Under the pieces are notes generated by a model. That model saw only the letters and a list, made by a program, of their open reading frames with translations. It ran no database searches and was not told the DNA's origin. Shown piece after piece: positions 62,932 to 64,000 of a stretch of 64,000 nt of DNA (position 1 is the stretch's first letter; each line of letters starts with the position of its first letter). Source of the stretch: Deinococcus sp. QL22 (GTDB lineage: Bacteria > Deinococcota > Deinococci > Deinococcales > Deinococcaceae); the NCBI RefSeq assembly GCF_023370075.1, contig NZ_CP097149.1, forward strand, positions 620,001 to 684,000. Direction: 5' to 3'. A program made the translations under genes and the position numbers.

Positions 62932-64000
62932 ATGCTGTGGCTGTTTTTGCCCTTTGTGGTGATCTTGTCGGGCGTGGTGGCCTACGCCGCCGACACCATT
63001 GCCAAAAAAGCCGGACGCAAGCATCTGCGCTGGTTCGGGTTGCGGCCCAAAACCACGGCGCTGATTGTGGCCGTACTGTCGGGCATGGGCATCAGCGCGG
63101 CCAGTCTCGCGGCGTTTCTGGTGCTCAATTCCAGCGCCATCAATACCATTGCTCAGGCCGACCAACTGCGCCCGCAACTGGACGCCCTGAAAACCGAGAT
63201 TCTGGGCGTCCAGAACGACCTGAAAACGGCCCAGAGTGGCCGCGACACGGCCCAGCGCGAGGCCGATGCGTTGCGCGAGCAGCAGCAGGCCGCGCTGACC
63301 GATCTTCAGGCCGCCCGCAGCAACCTTAAAGATGCACGCACCGCCCAGCAACGCCTTCAGACGGAAGCTGCCGCCTTGCAGGACAAGGTAGAGGCGCTGA
63401 CTACCCTGCGAACCGACTTGGAAGCCCGCGCCGCGCTCTCCCGCACGCTGCTCACGGCGTCCGAGGCAGCGTTTGCTTCCAGTCAGGCCCGCGCAGAAGC
63501 GCTGGACAGCCAAGTGGTAGACCTGAATACTCGCTCGGCGCTGGCAGAACAGGAAGCGCAGTTGGCCCAGAACCGCGCCGCCACTGCCCAGATTCAGACT
63601 GAGGAGGCGCAGCAACAAGCAGAGCAGGCGCAGGCGCAGGCCGACGCTGCACAGGTTCAGGCGACAGCGGCTCAGGCCCAGGCCAAAGCCGCGCAGGGAC
63701 AGGCGCGGGTGGCACGGGCGCAGGTCTTGGCGGTGGCCGCACAGGTGCAGCAGGCTCAGGCGCAGGTGCGCCAAGCTCAGGCCAGAGTGCAGCAGGCCGG
63801 AGCCCAGGCCAAAGCCGCGCAGGCCAAGGCGCAGCAGGCTCAGGCTCAGGTAGAACAGACCCGCAGCCTCGCCGCACAGTTGGGGGGACAGGTGCGCCAA
63901 CTGGAAGCCGACCGCGCCGCCGCCACCAAAGAGCGCGACGCCGCCGTGACCGCCCGCACGCAGGCCGAAACCCAGCGCGACGCCACCCAACGCGAGAGTG
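62932..64000 (+). CDS. DUF3084-type membrane-anchored coiled-coil protein (partial, runs off the end)
   Basis: Open from ATG 62932 to the window end, 356 codons with no stop. Two N-terminal helices ([40 protein letters not shown]) flank a short basic stretch [17 protein letters not shown], as in DUF3084 proteins. From about residue 80 a very long coiled coil rich in Ala and Gln follows. The part at 63590-63860 is built of near-repeats of [13 protein letters not shown]. It is 12 bases after the LptB-like gene and in the same direction. Confidence 0.85.
   Translation, partial: MLWLFLPFVVILSGVVAYAADTIAKKAGRKHLRWFGLRPKTTALIVAVLSGMGISAASLAAFLVLNSSAINTIAQADQLRPQLDALKTEILGVQNDLKTAQSGRDTAQREADALREQQQAALTDLQAARSNLKDARTAQQRLQTEAAALQDKVEALTTLRTDLEARAALSRTLLTASEAAFASSQARAEALDSQVVDLNTRSALAEQEAQLAQNRAATAQIQTEEAQQQAEQAQAQADAAQVQATAAQAQAKAAQGQARVARAQVLAVAAQVQQAQAQVRQAQARVQQAGAQAKAAQAKAQQAQAQVEQTRSLAAQLGGQVRQLEADRAAATKERDAAVTARTQAETQRDATQRES

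Noticed and set aside
62626..63990. 454-codon Leu/Gly-rich minus-strand frame
   Set aside because: Antisense of the coiled-coil repeats of the DUF3084 gene.

Overview
The window looks like chromosomal DNA of a Deinococcus-type bacterium. The supporting signs are high G+C, dense gene packing with many 4-base ATGA overlaps, a 7Fe-type ferredoxin, a yidC-yidD-rnpA-rpmH block, several LysM/BON and exported beta-rich proteins, and a DdrO-type radiation/desiccation-response-like palindrome just upstream of the gyrB promoter. Genus is inferred from this gene content and not proven. Most of the window is housekeeping and stress or envelope functions. The accessory signal comes from three insertion sequences, a small MITE-like element, decayed genes and several dispersed intergenic repeat families.

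Left part (0-14 kb): an exported beta-propeller protein; ilvA behind a leader peptide with tandem Ile codons and an intrinsic terminator (a candidate attenuator); a 5'-shortened GNAT gene; an AlgF/AlgI/AlgJ-like O-acetylation cassette whose algI has a 1-base frameshift; an intact IS630 element; a gene-poor 0.9 kb with an integrase relic beside tRNA-Val and tRNA-Cys; an AI-2E-type permease; a VOC protein; an acetoacetate-decarboxylase-family protein; and an aldo/keto reductase plus coproheme decarboxylase (chdC). The last two genes are flanked by three copies of a tiny repeated promoter-terminator unit.

Middle (14-31 kb): a minus-strand operon of histidine kinase, DUF4097-like protein and NarL response regulator, with a decayed membrane-protein tail broken by an IS4-type element. 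Next come a Crp/Fnr regulator, a ferredoxin whose native 5' end was displaced by a dead IS630 element, a BON-LysM protein, an M1 peptidase, a NUDIX protein, a thioesterase with rbfA, a LysM-phosphodiester glycosidase and a VWA protein.

Right part (31-64 kb): gyrB; a subtilase; a SARP-like ATPase regulator; kynB-kynU (tryptophan catabolism); a copper-delivery group for cytochrome oxidase (CtaG, SCO, PCuAC); a LacI regulator; a FUN14 protein; an ECF sigma factor; a CAP-domain protein; a kinase coupled to a molybdopterin-type protein; a DUF4384-type protein; 2-oxoacid dehydrogenase E1 alpha and beta; a C39-like peptidase; yidC-yidD-rnpA-rpmH; an EamA transporter with a monooxygenase-like protein; hisD; deoB; an LptB-like ATPase; and the start of a DUF3084 coiled-coil protein that runs off the end.

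Five genes or elements carry single-base frameshifts or internal stops. These may be real decay or, in homopolymers, assembly errors. No CRISPR array, rRNA or prophage module was seen.
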